DNA of 64,000 nucleotides from Wurfbainia villosa (GCA_025175895.1 CM046000.1:40274720-40338719), one strand, 5' to 3'; positions 10,258 to 23,372 are shown, counted from the stretch's first letter. Notes: generated by a model not told the origin, from the letters alone. Made by a program: numbers and translations.

Positions 10258-12335
10258 TGATCGAACGATTTTTTAATGTCGCAATACCGTTCCCAAATTA
10301 TTTACCGAACCCCCTAACTACACTAATGCAGTATAGGACTGACTCGGGTCATCTCCCAACGAACCTAATGGCTGGACGTTTGTTTTTAAACAGAAGTAAA
10401 CACTGGGGGTTTTTACAATTTTCAAAACAATTATTCAAAGCTAACCTAATGCAAGAACGATTCAACCTTGCACCGCACTGTCACTATACGATGCAATGGT
10501 CAAACAATTCTGGTAAACAAACCAACATGGAAATTAAATCTGCAGGAAGTAAATCTAACTAATGCGCAAAAGTAAGTAATCACGCACCGCACTGTCACTA
10601 TACGGTACAATGATCACGAAACAAAAGTGAACAACTTAACCATGTACCGCACTGTCACTATACGACACAGTAGTCAAACAGTCACTAAAAATTGCAATAA
10701 ATGAAATACAATAAACGAAAGCAATTCGACCAGGAATCGCACTGTCACTATACGACAACTGGACGAATGTAAATGAAATCTAAGCTAATGATGAAAGCAC
10801 TCCAACCAAACACCTTTGTCACTATCGATGCTGGATTGGACAATTTTAATTGATAGGGTTAGTATATGAACAAGAAATTAAACTAAACTACAAATGCACA
10901 ACGAACAAAATTAACAACTAAGCAATAATCAAACCTATAGAATTAACATTGCAAGTAAACAAACAAACATAGCAAAACAAATATCCAATTAAATGGACTG
11001 AATGCAAATATAAGTAATCGGTAACCCCACGATGGCGACAATAACCCGAACAACCCTCTCCGACGGTGAATGCGAGCCGCAACCAGCGCGGCAGAAGGAC
11101 GGACATACGATCAATCGATCATCCGCTCGAATGGATTCACCGGACGGTGAAGGGAATCTTCACCGGCGATGGTGATGGAATCAGCCAACCGGTGACTAGT
11201 GGATGACTCCGGTGAAATGGAGCGGCCTATTCCCGGAATGGAGTGGATTCACGGAAAAGGCAATCACCGGAATCTGCCTCGCCCCGCCGGATCACCGCAA
11301 CCGCAGATTCTGTATCTACGTCGAGGGTCGGATGGGATTACCGCGGATCTCGGAAGGAAGGTCGCCGGAAGAAGCTGCCGATCGCCGCCACGGACGTGGG
11401 AAGAAGACTACTGCCGCTGCGTGGAAATAGGGAAAAAAATGCCTCGGCTCGAGTTCTGCCGCTCGTCGCGAAATGGAAGGACCTCCTTCGCGTGTCGCCG
11501 GCGAGCCCTGATCCAGCCCGGCCACGGCGCGAGCGAATTGACGCGCCGTCGCCCACGAGGAAGAAGAGCGCGGTGAAGTTCTGCCGTGATCTGCCTTCTC
11601 TACGTCGCCGCTGTACAATCCCGGGCCGCCGCATGCGGAAGCCGCCGCGGCGTTTGCTCGCGAGGAGGAAGATCGCCGCCGACGCGATTTCTGCGCTTCT
11701 CTGTTGGAGCTTGCCGATTCCGTGGAGAAGTTAGGTTTTATTAAATGAATTCTTTGAGCCGTCCGATCTGAGATTCATCCGATCGGCCGTCCATTTGAAG
11801 CTAGGGCTTGATGATATATTAATCGCTTAATTAGGTCGCTCCATCCAACGGTGAAATCATCGATTTGCGATGGGCGGATCCGATCCGTCGAAGGTATAAT
11901 CACGATCCAATGGTCCTGATGAACGGCCAAGACGTGTAGATCTTAATGTATGCGGGCGGATCGCTCCAGATCCAGATGGATGGCTCAGAATCAATCACTT
12001 TCTTCGGACGGTCTATAATGCTCAGATATGAACCCTTGATTTGATTTGCCTTCTAATCTGGATGAAGGGCTCAGATTAAATCATTTTGAAATGTCCATTA
12101 CGACCCTAGATGAAGCCATATTTGATCTAACTTGAGTCTAGTCCAGTGGCTCATCTCGATCTCCTACAAATAAAGATAACATTCACAAATAAGTCCAAAA
12201 TATAGGAGAATTTACAAAAAGGTCCAAAATGAATCCAAACTCATAAAACATACAAATAATCAATAATAAATCACTCGAGAGGATAAAAATAGTGATATTA
12301 AGGACCAAAATAATACAACAAAATGGCAGTTATCA
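10258..12335 (-). repeat. E4 3' LTR (left copy, 2078 bp)
   Basis: On the plus strand it starts TGATCGAACGATTTTTT and ends GGCAGTTATCA. The outer thirds are nearly identical to the right LTR. The first ~600 bp hold dispersed copies of CGCACTGTCACTATACGA. The middle (about 11040-11740) is GC-rich with many CCGG and GCCG steps, and differs from the right LTR by many small indels. ORFs in that middle part on both strands are not conserved in frame between the two LTRs. Confidence 0.9.
10474..10835. repeat. Dispersed 18-mer CGCACTGTCACTATACGA in E4 left LTR
   Basis: Near-exact copies begin around 10475, 10587, 10649 and 10738, with a decayed copy near 10814. The right LTR has matching copies near 15607, 15786, 15874 and 15952, with a decayed copy at 15724. 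The decayed unit is a different one in each LTR, so the ancestor probably had five good units. Confidence 0.7.
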
Positions 12336-12350
12336 ATTCCCCCACACTTA
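12336..12350 (-). other. E4 polypurine tract
   Basis: On the minus strand TAAGTGTGGGGGAAT abuts the LTR start TGATAACTG. A second copy of the motif (AAGTGTGGGGGAGGAG on the minus strand) lies at about 13117-13132, a possible second plus-strand primer. Confidence 0.75.
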
Positions 12351-13779
12351 TTTTTGCGCGTCCCGAGCAATAATGAAAATCAAGAAACACTAACACCCTA
12401 ACTCATTCCCTAACAATACCTAGATCAATAATTGAGACGGAAAAATAAGTTACTTAGGATCACCAAATTCATCGGGATCTAGGGTATTCAAAGATCCAAC
12501 TCCTACAACAATCAACATGTATGATGATTTACTGATCAAATCAAATAGACTAAGCACGATACAAAACCTCCCAAAATGGATATATGCAGCGATGCTCACA
12601 TAATAACATAGGAGTGGGCGCCCTCGAAACAACAACATGTTTTGTACTACCATATGCTTGCTTATCATCTACTTCTCTCTGCTATCAATACATCTCATAC
12701 ATGAATCAAAAGGATTTATCAGAATCGAATGAGATCAAAAGTAGACAACAGATAAAGTATGCAAAGAGTAGTACAAGACAAAGGTACAAATGAATAGGAA
12801 ACAAGAGAAGAATTGGAGAAATAAATCTGATGAGTTGCTCTGTGAAATACTCAGTAACCAGCAATATGGGAAGAGGCTAGGATAATTGGAAACTTTAGAA
12901 TTGATTCAGGCTCAAATGGCTCTATCCAACACATTGCAATTCAATTTGCCTGCATTACAATTGCAATTTTTTTTTTTATACAAAAGAAACATCAATGGCG
13001 CCATTTTTTTTTGTGTAGAAACTCAAGTACTAATCACAAACAAATATATCTCAGAACCAATGACCTCTGAAAACTATATCTTCCATATCATATTTCCAAC
13101 AAAAAAAATAATATAACTCCTCCCCCACACTTAAAATTTTGTCCGTCTCGGACAATACAACCCATCAAACTATTCCTCCAACATGGAAAGCAATAGATAT
13201 GAAAAAGATAATCCACAAAGATACAAAGACAATGGATAGCAAATGAAGAGATATGACAAGTAAGACATGGAAGATGGAAGTATCAAGTGGATTAGACAAT
13301 TAAACCAAGTCAAGAAAAGAGTCAAGAATGAAATCCTTCATCATATTCATGCAAGTAAATGTTACTGCAGTTTTGAAAAGACTCAAAGCAAGTTCTAGAG
13401 TAACAAGAATCACATGTGTTATCACACAAAAGTGGGTAGATGATAAAAATGGCTTGCAACCTCACTAGGTGAATAAACATCAAGCTTAGACTATCAATAA
13501 AAAGTTCACCATCATAACAAGTATGCATGCAAGTGAAGTCTCCTATCACACACAAAAATCCATAATTTGATGATCAAACTTAACTAATTTTTACCACCTC
13601 TGAAATGATACTAAGGCATGCATAGAGAATATTATTTGACTCAACAACAGACAAACAGACCTAGGTAAACAGGCAAACAAACACACAACCCATACAATTT
13701 ATTAGAACATGAAAGGAAGAAAATAAATGCGATAAATAAAAGAACACACTCCCTTTCATGTCGGAGAAGAAGCATCATC
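12351..13779. other. E4 3' internal non-coding DNA
   Basis: AT-rich with poly-T and poly-A runs and a second purine tract near 13117-13132. I see no gypsy domain or conserved frame. It lies between integrase remnants and the 3' LTR, which fits a degenerated 3' untranslated region. Confidence 0.5.
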
Positions 13780-14366
13780 ATGTATACATTTACCGTATTC
13801 TCCAGTATAGACTTAATCTCTTTGCTCGACACTTCATGAGTCTGTTGCAAAAGTGAGACCCTTGATCGCTAATGATCGCCCTGGGAACTCAAAATCTGCA
13901 AAATATGTGAGACCTAACAAAATCCACAACTAGAGAATCATCAGTCCTGGTGGGGATGGCCTCCACCCATTTAGAAACATAATCATATGCCAAAAGAATA
14001 TATGAAAATCCAAAAGATACAGGACATGGACCCAAAATCAATACCCCAAATATCGAAAATCTCACAGAATAACAAAAGTTATTGAGGCATTTCATTTCTA
14101 CATCCTATGTTCCCTGTTCGTTGACATCGCTCACAAGACTTGTAGAATTTAGAGACATCATGAAATAAGGTGGGCCAATACAAATCAAACTCTAAAACTT
14201 TCCTAGCAGTTCTTTGGGGTCCAAAATACCCCCCACAAGTCAGAGAATAACAAAAAGTAAATACATATGGAATGAAACTCATAATCAAGTACACATCATC
14301 TAATAATCTGATCATTACAAAATTTTCAATGATAAAGATCATCCCATACATAATACTTATCATCAC
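13780..14366 (-). pseudogene. pol: E4 gypsy integrase fragments
   Basis: Read from 14366 down: an HHCC-type zinc-binding segment (GGYFGPQRTARKVLE, then FYKSCERCQRTGNIG) and the integrase core start (PVSFGFSYILLA, DYVSKWVEAIPTRTDDS), where the first catalytic Asp region is present. A C-terminal remnant follows near 13790-13850 (SSKEIKSILENTVN). The catalytic DD35E set is broken by frame changes and small deletions. The wording of these motifs is that of Athila/Tat-lineage Ty3/gypsy integrases. Integrase inserts the cDNA, but this one is dead. Confidence 0.8.
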
Positions 14367-14459
14367 TTTTCAATTTCTGGACTTGTGCATGAGTAAAATG
14401 TGAAGGTACAACCGACAACTAAATAAAAATAAATAGCAAGATCTGCATACCATGGTGTC

Positions 14460-15233
14460 TTACCCTACAGTGAAAAAGTTGCTCATCCGAAAAGAATCAG
14501 CATGGGGTGGGCTGATCTCTATCGCAATCTGTCAAACCTGAAATACCACCTCCTTCGCAACAATTTGGTCAAGGGTAGGGCAATCAATCAAGTCTCGATA
14601 AAATGTCCAGAGAAACTGCATGACCTAGAAAAGCACAACTTCCCCGCATGAAGCGGGGTAAGATAAAGAATATATAGCATGAATTTTAGCAGGATCTACT
14701 TCAATATCATACACAGAGATAATATAATCCAAGATATCCCATACTCGACCATGAAATAACATTTCTCACAAACATCTAATGGAAGTGATCCTTGGGGCAT
14801 CGCCTAAAGAGCGCTAGTCCCTACACAATCCATATCTTGGTCTACATAAAAAGAGGGCCCACAGATAGGTCCTAACAACAAATCATTATTAGCATCAGAA
14901 TCAACAGACTCAATAAAATCACAACAAAATATAGAAGGTGCAGAGATATCCAAATGAAAAACAGACTAAGAAATAAAGTTCATGCAGTTCAACTCATCAG
15001 CTATAACCACGCTAAGAATAGAATAATGCTCCATCGGGTACCTCATAGCGTCTAAAATACTGAACTGAACCACAGTATCTCCTACCTCCATAGAAAGAGT
15101 ACAACTTCTTGTGAAACAAAACCTCGGCATACTTGGGAATCTGCTTCCCTAGCCTTTTCTTCAACAACCCCCTTCCTAGGCTCGGCCTCTGAGGGAAGAG
15201 AAAAATTGCTGCAAAATTCAAGTAGATGATCAC
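14460..15233 (-). pseudogene. E4 gag-pol remnant (protease-RT linker region)
   Basis: On the minus strand, frames pass through LGKQIPKYAEVLFHKKLYSF and then, in another frame, MEVGDTVVQFSILDAMRYP, with stops further on. Wording like this occurs between protease and RT in Athila/Tat elements, as far as I recall. I assign it by memory of the family, not by a search. RT itself appears deleted: the sequence passes from this part to integrase within a few hundred bases. Confidence 0.5.
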
Positions 15234-15367
15234 CTGAAGACCTAGTCATCCACACAAACAAATATAATGAGAAACAAATATAAATGATAAGAAAGACAAT
15301 AATAACAAAAGAAAAAGAAAACAAACAAACAAACTACAGTTTAAAGACAAACGAACCCATTAGAGTT

Positions 15368-15384
15368 CCCTGGCAACGGCGCCA
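15368..15384 (-). other. E4 primer binding site (tRNA-Asp type)
   Basis: On the plus strand CCCTGGCAACGGCGCCA; the minus strand reads TGGCGCCGTTGCCAGGG, matching the 3' end of plant tRNA-Asp with one mismatch. It lies five bases from the LTR. Such a site is typical of Athila/Tat elements. Confidence 0.8.
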
Positions 15385-15389
15385 AAATT

Positions 15390-17472
15390 TGATTGAACGA
15401 TTTTTTAATGTCGCAATACCGTTCCCAAATTATTTACCGAACCCCCTAACTACACTAATGCAGTATAGGACTGACTCGGGTCATCTCCCAACGAACCTAA
15501 TGGCTGGACGTTTGTTTTTAAAATGTATAAACACCTTTGAGGGGTTTTTACAATTTTCAAAACAATTATTCAAAGCTAACCTAATGCAAGAACGATTCAA
15601 CCTTGCACCGCACTGTCACTATACGATGCAATGGTCAAACAATTCTGGTAAACAAACCAACATGGAAATTAAATCTGCAGGAAGTAAATCTAACTAATGC
15701 GCAAAAGTAAGTAATCACGCACCGCTTACACTATACTATCATACAATGATCACGAAACAAAAGTGAACAACTTAACCATGTACCGCACTGTCACTATACG
15801 ACACAGTAGTCAAACAGTCACTAAAAATTGTAATAAATGAAATACAATAAACGAAAGCAATTCGACCAGGAATCGCACTGTCACTATACGACAACTGGAC
15901 GAATGTAAATGAAATCTAAGCTAATGATGAAAGCACTCCAACCAAACACCGCACTGTCACTATACGATGCCCGATTGGACAATTTTAATTGATAGGGTTA
16001 GTATATCGACAAGAAATTAAACTAAACTACAAATGCACAACGAACAAAATTAACAACTAAGCAATAATCAAACCTATAGAATTAACATTGCAAGTAAACA
16101 AACAAACATAGCAAAACAAATATCCAATTAAATGGACTGAATGTAAATATAAGTAATCGGTAACCCCACGATGGCGTCAATAACCCGAACAACCCTCTCC
16201 GACGGTGAATGCGAAGCTGCCCAACCAGCGAAAAGAAAGGACTACGATTGAATCGATCGCTCGGAAATCTGGATTCACCGGGACGGTGAAGGGAATCTTC
16301 ACCGGCGATGGTGATGGGCTATCGGCCGCACGGCTAGTGGATGACTCGCGAAATGGAACGGCCTATTCCAATGGCCGAATGGAGTGGATTCGCGGAAAAG
16401 GAATCACCGGAATCCCGCCTCGCCCGCTTGGGATCAGCCGCAACATATCTGTATCTGCCGTCGAGGGTCGGATGGGATTACCGCCGGATCTCGGAAGGGA
16501 GGTCGCCGGAAGAAGGCTGCCGGACCGACGCGGGGCGTGGGGAAGAAGACTCTGCGCAAGTGGAAATGGGAAAAAATGCCTTGGCTCGAGTTGCGCCGCT
16601 CATCGCGAAATGGAAGGACCTCCTTCGCGTGTCGCCGGCGAGCCACATGCGATCCGCCGCCGGCGGCAACGGAATTGACGCCGTCGCCCACGAGGAAGAA
16701 GGCGCTGCTTGGTGAAGTTCTCGCCGTGATCGCCTTCTACAGCGTCACGCCCATGCTGTGCTATCCGCCGCCGATCGGCGCGGAAGAAGCCGCCGGCGTT
16801 GCTCGCGAGGAGGAAGATCGCCGCCAACGATTCTGCGCTTCTCTGTTGGAGCTCTGCGGTCGAAAGTTAGGTTTTATTAAATGAATTCTTTGAGCCGTCC
16901 GATCGAGCTTCATCTCGATTCGGTAGTCCATTTGAAGCTAGGGCTTGATGATATATTAATCGCTTAATTAGGTTTGCTCCATCCAAGCGGTGAAATCACC
17001 GATTTGCAATGGGCCGGATCGATCCGTCTGAAGGTATAATCACGATCCAGCGGTCGGATGAGCGGCCAAGGCGTGTAGATCTTAATGTGCGGGCGGATCG
17101 CTCCAGATCCAGATGGATGGCTCAGAATCAATCACTTTCTTCGGACGGTCTATAATGCTCAGATATGAACCCTTGATTTGATTTGCCTTCTAATCTGGAT
17201 GAAGGGCTCAGATTAAATCATTTTGAAATGTCCATTACGACCCTAGATGAAGCCATATTTGATCTAACTTGAGTCTAGTCCAGTGGCTCATCTCGATCTC
17301 CTACAAATAAACATAACATTCGCAAATAAGTCCAAAATATAGGAGAATTTACAAAAAGGTCCAAAATGAATCCAAACTCATAAAACATACAAATAATCAA
17401 TAATAAATCACTCGAGAGGATAAAAACAGTGATATTAAGGACCAAAATAATACAACAAAATGGCAGTTATCA
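15390..17472 (-). repeat. E4 5' LTR (right copy, 2083 bp)
   Basis: Starts TGATTGAACGATTTTTT and ends GGCAGTTATCA. Its last ~335 bp (17138-17472) differ from the left LTR at only three or four bases by eye. The GC-rich middle (about 16200-16880) differs at many positions, mostly by one- to three-base indels. Confidence 0.9.
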
Positions 17473-17477
17473 ATCTT

Positions 17478-20155
17478 CAAAACCCTCAGGCTGTGTCATG
17501 TACACATCCTCGAGTAGCTTTCCATTCAGAAAAGCGGTTTTGACCTCCATCTGCCAGATCTCATAATCGTGGTAGGCTGCAATAGCAAGTATGATCCGAA
17601 TGGATTTAAGCATCGCAACTGGTGAAAAGGTTTCATCTTAGTCAATACCATGAATTTGTTTGAATCCTTTAGCCACCAATCTACCTTTATAGGTACGCTT
17701 ATTACCATCCATGTCAGCCTTTACTTTAAAGACCCACTTACACCCAATGGGTTTTACCCCTTCAGGTGGATCAACAAAAGTCCATACTTGGTTAGTATAA
17801 ATGGATTCCATTTCGGATCTCATGGCCTCTAGCCATTTCTCGGAATCTGGGCTCATCATAGCTTTTTGATAGGATGTAGGCTCGCCAAGATCGACAAGCA
17901 ATACATCACCATTGTCAGTCAAGAGAAAAGAATATCTCTCGGGTTGACGACGGATCCTATCAGATCTACGAAGAGGTTGGTCTACTTGAACAGGTGTTTG
18001 CTCCACAACTCTTTGGACAATAATTTCCTCATCCACAACACTTTGTGGTGCCTGTTCATTTTCCATCGAAGCCTTAGTGTTATCTTCATCTTGAATTTCT
18101 TCAAGATGAATTTTACTCCCACTAGTTTTTCTAGAAATAAATTCTCTTTCTAGAAAGACAACATTTCTGGCAACAAACACCTTGCCAAGTGTGGGATTGT
18201 AAAAGTAATATCCCTTAGTTTCCTTGGGATATCCTACAAAATAACACTTATCTGATTTGGGTCCTAGTTTATCTGAGACTTGACGTCTAACATAAGCTTC
18301 ACAACCCCAAATATTTATAAAAGACATTTTGGGACTCTTCCTAGTCCATAACGTATATGGTGTCTTTTCTACGACTTTTGATGGGACGCGATTAAGTGTG
18401 AAAGCTGTTGTCTCTAGAGCTAAACCCCAAAAGGAAGTAGGTAGATCAGTCTGGCTCGTCATTGATCGTACCATATCTAATAAATCACGTCTCCTCTCGT
18501 GATACACCATTCCATTGTGGTGTTCCAGGGAGTGAGTCAGATATTATCCCACCCACACACTCAGCCAGGTGATCACGAAACTCTTGACTAAGGTATTCAC
18601 CACCTCGATCTGATCGAAGTAGCTTAATACGCTTACCAAGTTGGTTTTGTACTTCATTCTTGAATTCTTTGAACTTTTCAAAGGATTCTGACTTATGTCT
18701 CATCAAATATAAGTAGCCAAATCTACTCATATCATTAGTGAAAGTAATAAAGTACTTATAGCCTCCTCTGGCTTCGACATTGAAAGGGCCACATACATCA
18801 GTATGTATGAGTCCTAACAAGTCCGTCGCTCTCTCGCCATGTCCACTAAATGGAGTTTTAGTCATCTTTCCTAAAAGACAAGATTCGCATACCTCATATG
18901 ATTCAAAATCAAATGAGTCCAATAATCCATCTTTATGGAGTTGGGATATGCATTTTTCATTTATGTGACCTAGGCGACAGTGCCAGAGATATGTTTGGTT
19001 CAAATTATTCGATTTGAACCGTTTGGTATTTACGTTATAAATTGGGTTTTCTAAATCTAGAACATAGAGACCATTCATAAGTGGTGCATTACAATAGAAC
19101 ATTTCATTCAAATAAATGGAACAACATTTGTCCTTTATTATAAAAAAAAAGTTTTTCTTGTCTAAACAAGATACAGATATGTTCTTCGTTAATGCAGGTA
19201 CATAAAAGCACTCCTCTAGTTCTAAGATAAGCCCAGTGGGCAAAGACAAAGAATATGTTCCTCTGACTCTGGCGCCATTGCCTACTCGTAGGTCCACTTC
19301 ACCCTTTGCCATTAGTCTACTATTTCTCAGTCCCTGCACATTAGTACAAATGTGAGATGCACATCCGGTATCTAATACCCATGTAGAAGAAATAGATAGA
19401 TTAACTTCTATAACGTGTATACCTGAGGCAGAAGTCCCACTTCTTTTCTTCTTTACTTCCTCAAGGTAGACTTTGCAGTTCCGCTTCCAGTGTCCAGTCT
19501 CACCGCAATGGAAACAGTCCCCTTCCTTAGGTACTTTACCTTTACCCTTTGAAGTGGATGAATTGGCCTTGCCTTTGGCTTGGGTCTTACCCTTGCCTTT
19601 GCGCTTACCTTTGCCCTTCTTGACCATTAGTACGTTACTAACTTTCTTCTTGAGATTCGGTTCAGTAGTTCTTAACATGCTGAGAATCTCAGGCAAAGGC
19701 TTATCAATTTCATTCATGTTATAATTCATGACGAATTGATTATATGCTTCCGGCAATGATTGCAGGATAACATCGATTACCAATTCTTGGCTCGATGGAA
19801 AACCTAGTCTTTCAAGGTTCTCAGCGTACCCTATCATTTTAAGTACGTGAGTTCCTCTGGTGTTCCTTCTTGCATCTTGCATGCAAAAGAGCCTTAGACA
19901 CTTCAAAAGCTCGTACCTAGCTTGTCCTTGATATAGTTGTTTCAAATGCTCAACCATACCATAGGCATCCATGTTCTCATGTTGCTTCTGAAGCTCAGAG
20001 TTCATGGTGGCAAGCATAAGACATGACACATCTAATGCGTCATCTTGATGCTTCTTATAAGCATCCTTTTCACAGTGGCCACAGAGGCGGAGTGTTTGAG
20101 GATAGAATTGCTCTAGGACATACAGTTTACGTTCTTGCTTGAGGATAATCCTCAA
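17478..20155 (-). pseudogene. gag-pol: E3 gag-protease-integrase-RT N-terminal part
   Basis: Read from 20155 down (upstream codons to about 20225 are also open): gag, CCHC knuckle CFHCGETGHWKRNC (about 19470-19510), protease motif WVLDTGCASHIC (about 19350), pre-integrase HCRLGH (about 18960), integrase with HTDVCGPF and RSDRGGEY. A frameshift at about 18485-18510 falls in the integrase WNGVSE.RNRTL motif. The second frame continues to a TAA at 17638-17640, where TAT (Tyr of DYDE) is expected. RT start (IGCKWVFKVKADMDG, QPEGFED) reaches the E4 insertion. The C-terminal pol lies at 9093-10252. Confidence 0.9.
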
Positions 20156-20225
20156 GTTCCTATACCGATCTAGAAAGTTAGCTCCATTGAGCTTGTCTTT
20201 CTCAAGGGACAGATCATGAAGTTGA

Positions 20226-21464
20226 GGGGTGTGTCGTGTTAGATGAAATGGTGATCTACAACATTAAAATGCAAAATTAAGTATCATACCTAAGTCATTT
20301 AATTAGGCCTTTAATTAAATGAGGCTCCCACTAAATTCTCATAGCTTTGATATGAGCTAATCATTGATGTAGGCAAACACATTTTGCTTACATCATTAGC
20401 TTCTATTTAGCTATAAATTTATATGGGATAAAGATCCACATCATGCCGTCTTGAGTTAGCTTGCTAATCGCCCAAGACGTAGTATGATTAGGTAGGCAAT
20501 CTTTTGCCAATTACATCTGATGTAACTCTTTAATAGCTTTGGTTAAGTTTAGATTAGTTTAGTGCTTATTCCTAAACTAGCTTCGGTAGTGGCGAGGCAC
20601 GAGGCCTTCTTTGATATCGAACAACGACCACTTTCTAAGACAAAGTCGATGTTCGAAATCACCCAAAACTAATTTTTAAAACTTATGTTCAAAGCTAATA
20701 TATGCCTCTACTTTCTTAATTAATTAAGAAAAACTTAATTAAGTCTTAACCAAGTTTGATAGCGGGACATCACGATTGTCCACTCGCACTCTTCCAAGAT
20801 AAAATGCATTGCTTTGCTTTGGCAAACCCAACAACAAATGATCGAGGAAGTAGTGAGTACCAAACTTTGGTAGGCATATCGTTTTTTGACTTATTAAGAA
20901 ATAAACTTAAACATGCATCACATACATATTAGCATACATCACATATAAGCTAAATTAACATGCATCACATACATATTAAACTAAGCGTGTCATGGTTATG
21001 ACCCTTATTCTACAATCTTCTCAAGCCAATGAAAAGATTGATTGGTCAACCTAGGGATAGCATCTTCTCCCAAGTGCTTCCTTTTGGTTGTCTTGTGTTG
21101 TTGACTTCCTCCTTGTAACGACATCTTCCAATGGACCCTCCATCTTTATTTTGTATATTACAAAAGGAGAAATACTCGAGTTACATTCGAGTCTAAAACT
21201 AATTTTACAACAAGAATTTTAGGAGAAAGGCACGACACGCAGGTCGTATTAAGAATTACAACACACATTCACAAACTTTTTGGGACTAGGCCATAACCAT
21301 GCACCATGTCAATTTTAACTTTTAAAAGACATCGGATATTTTATTATGTTTGAAAAATTGCTAATGCAATTATCAACTCATAATAAAATTTATCCTACTT
21401 CTATATCACATATAAAATAGAGAAAACCTATTTTTATACGATCTTCGCAAGTGGCTCGATAACA
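20226..21464 (-). other. E3 leader and decayed primer site
   Basis: About 1.2 kb between the right LTR and gag, with no ORF of note. Next to the LTR the plus strand reads GGCTCGATAACA (21454-21464), a decayed form of the GGCTCTGATACCA expected for a tRNA-Met primer site on the minus strand. The rest is AT-rich with ATACATATTA...ACATGCATCACATA repeats near 20910-20970. Confidence 0.65.
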
Positions 21465-23372
21465 TCTAGGGATTTCTTATGCAAAATAGCATATGTAGCG
21501 GAAAAATAGGATCCTTCCAAGTGATCCTTGTGAAGAAATAACCTCCATAAAAAATAAATTTCTCAAAACCTATCTTATAGGAGAATATTACCTTTGTTGC
21601 GTGCCCTTTTTAATCCCGCTTCTCCTTGGGTTTGTTAGATCTTTTAGCATGTTCAAATGTCCGTGCCTCTATATGTATCCACACGAGCATGCTCTTGTCT
21701 CACAAAAGAAACTAGAAGAGCTCTCCTTTACTTCTTGCTAGAGAAGTCCCTAAAGGAGAGGAAGGTAGGGAAAAAGAGAAAGGAAGAAGAAGACCACTCT
21801 TCTTGCTAGCCTACACTCACAAATATCACACAACCAAAGCCTCTCACCACCAAGCTCTCTCCAAGCCTCAAGCTTCAACCATATGGCCGGCCACCCCATG
21901 GGGTGTTTTATAGGATTGAAAAACCTTTCACCTCCTATCACATTCAATGCAATCAATTGCATTGAAACATAATCAAACAAGGAGTTATTTGGCCGGCCAC
22001 ATGTGGAGAAATTCCAAAGGTCAAAAACCCTTTGTCTCCTTCCACCTCATCAAGCTTAGGTGGCATGCTTATGTGGCATGCTTAGGTGGCATGCTTATGT
22101 GGCATTCATGCATGTTGAATTAATCTTATTAATTCAATAAGCTTATGTTATCATATTGAATTAATCTCATTAAATCAATAAGGTAACATATTGAATTAAT
22201 CTTATTAAATCAATTAAGCTTAGGCTATCATGATAACATATTTATTTAATCTTATTAAATTAATAAGCTTAGCATATTGAATTAATCTCATTAAATCAAT
22301 AAGCTAAAATTCTCATTAAGCTTAAAGTCCAAAAACCATTTTGTACTTAAGCTTATTCCCAAATTATTCTAGTCAAACTAGAATGCACTAATTCTTCTAA
22401 TCATCATGCTCTTTGTGTGTGACCCTATAGGCTCTCATAACGTTGGCAGTGGATCTAAACTCTTTTAGATACACAAGCAATGAGCGGCATCTAGCAATAC
22501 ATCATTGCTACCCAAGTTACGAAATAAGTCAAGATCCGACTAACCTTTCCGTGACTACTATAATGTATGACCGTGTCCTTCTATCCTTGATATCAGATTG
22601 ACCAATGAGGCATAGACCATGTCATCCTCGATCAATCTATGTGTTTCTTGATCCCTGAGTAAACTAACTCAAACAAATGAGCTCAATATCTCATATTGAC
22701 TCATTCGAGCATGGCCATGCATTTTAGTAGTTCTACTCAATCAAGGGGCCCACATATATCACTCTCGTCATATGGGAGGGATAGATCTCATCTACATCAC
22801 TCACATCCCTCCGCATAATTTGTTATATACCCAGTAATCGCCTTTATGGTCCACCCTGTTACGGGTGACGTTTGACGATACCAAAGTACATAACTCCTTA
22901 TGTAGGGAACCGTAGTGACTTCAGGTTTGAGGACTATTCATACCAATAGTCACATGAGAAAGTTTATGACACTCATATAATGATCCATGAAACTTTCTCA
23001 TGGCGGGTCAGTTCAGTATATATTCTCTAATATATACCCATGTGTCAACTTGATATCATATATCCATGACTTGTGAGATCAAGTCATCAATTGACCTACA
23101 TGCTAGTCTTTATGTATTAATATTGCCCTTGCATATTAATACTTGACTAGGAACATTTAGGAAAGTGTTCTTTACAGCCTCTCATAATCAATTCTGCCAA
23201 TTGATGTGCTGTAGATAAGAACCTACTTTTCTAGGGCATTATTATATATTTAATTTAGCTGGCACAAGCAAGACGTAAATATATAATAACCAATCCTTTG
23301 CCTTTATAGAATATGATACAAAATGTTCCCTATTCAACCATCACATGATTGGTTCTAGGGCTATAACTAACA
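21465..23372 (-). repeat. E3 5' LTR (right copy, 1908 bp)
   Basis: Matches 7187-9078 nearly throughout. The terminal TG is decayed to TC (21465-21466). It contains an expanded GGTGGCATGCTT repeat (22060-22100) and lacks about ten bases near 21985. Ends in ATAACTAACA before the target duplication GTTCA. Confidence 0.92.

Larger units (their letters stand above)
10258..17472 (-). mobile_element. E4: minus-strand Ty3/gypsy relic (Athila/Tat type) inside E3 RT
   Basis: LTRs 10258-12335 and 15390-17472, with perfect target duplication ATCTT (10253-10257; 17473-17477). A primer site matching tRNA-Asp (15368-15384) and integrase fragments of gypsy type identify the superfamily. The internal region is only about 3.05 kb, far shorter than a full gypsy element, so much of gag, RT and RNase H is gone. 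It is the youngest layer of this nest by position, because it sits inside E3 inside E2. Confidence 0.92.
7187..23372 (-). mobile_element. E3: minus-strand Ty1/copia element inside E2 gag
   Basis: Bounded by LTRs 7187-9078 and 21465-23372, with a perfect target duplication GTTCA (7182-7186; 23373-23377). The element reads right to left: leader, gag-protease-integrase-RT (20155 to 17478), then after the E4 insertion RT-RNase H (10252 to 9093) and the left LTR. The motifs (CFHCGETGHWKRNC knuckle, DTGCASHIC protease, LYMDDILLI in RT) are of a non-Sirevirus copia lineage, perhaps Tork/TAR-like. I cannot fix the lineage without a tree. Several stops and shifts make it defective. Confidence 0.93.

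Noticed and set aside
11199..11734. GC-rich open frames in the E4 left LTR (and 16205-16884 in the right), like host exons
   Set aside because: The matching stretch in the other LTR breaks the frames by indels, frames exist on both strands, and no domain is recognised. GC-rich DNA has few stops.
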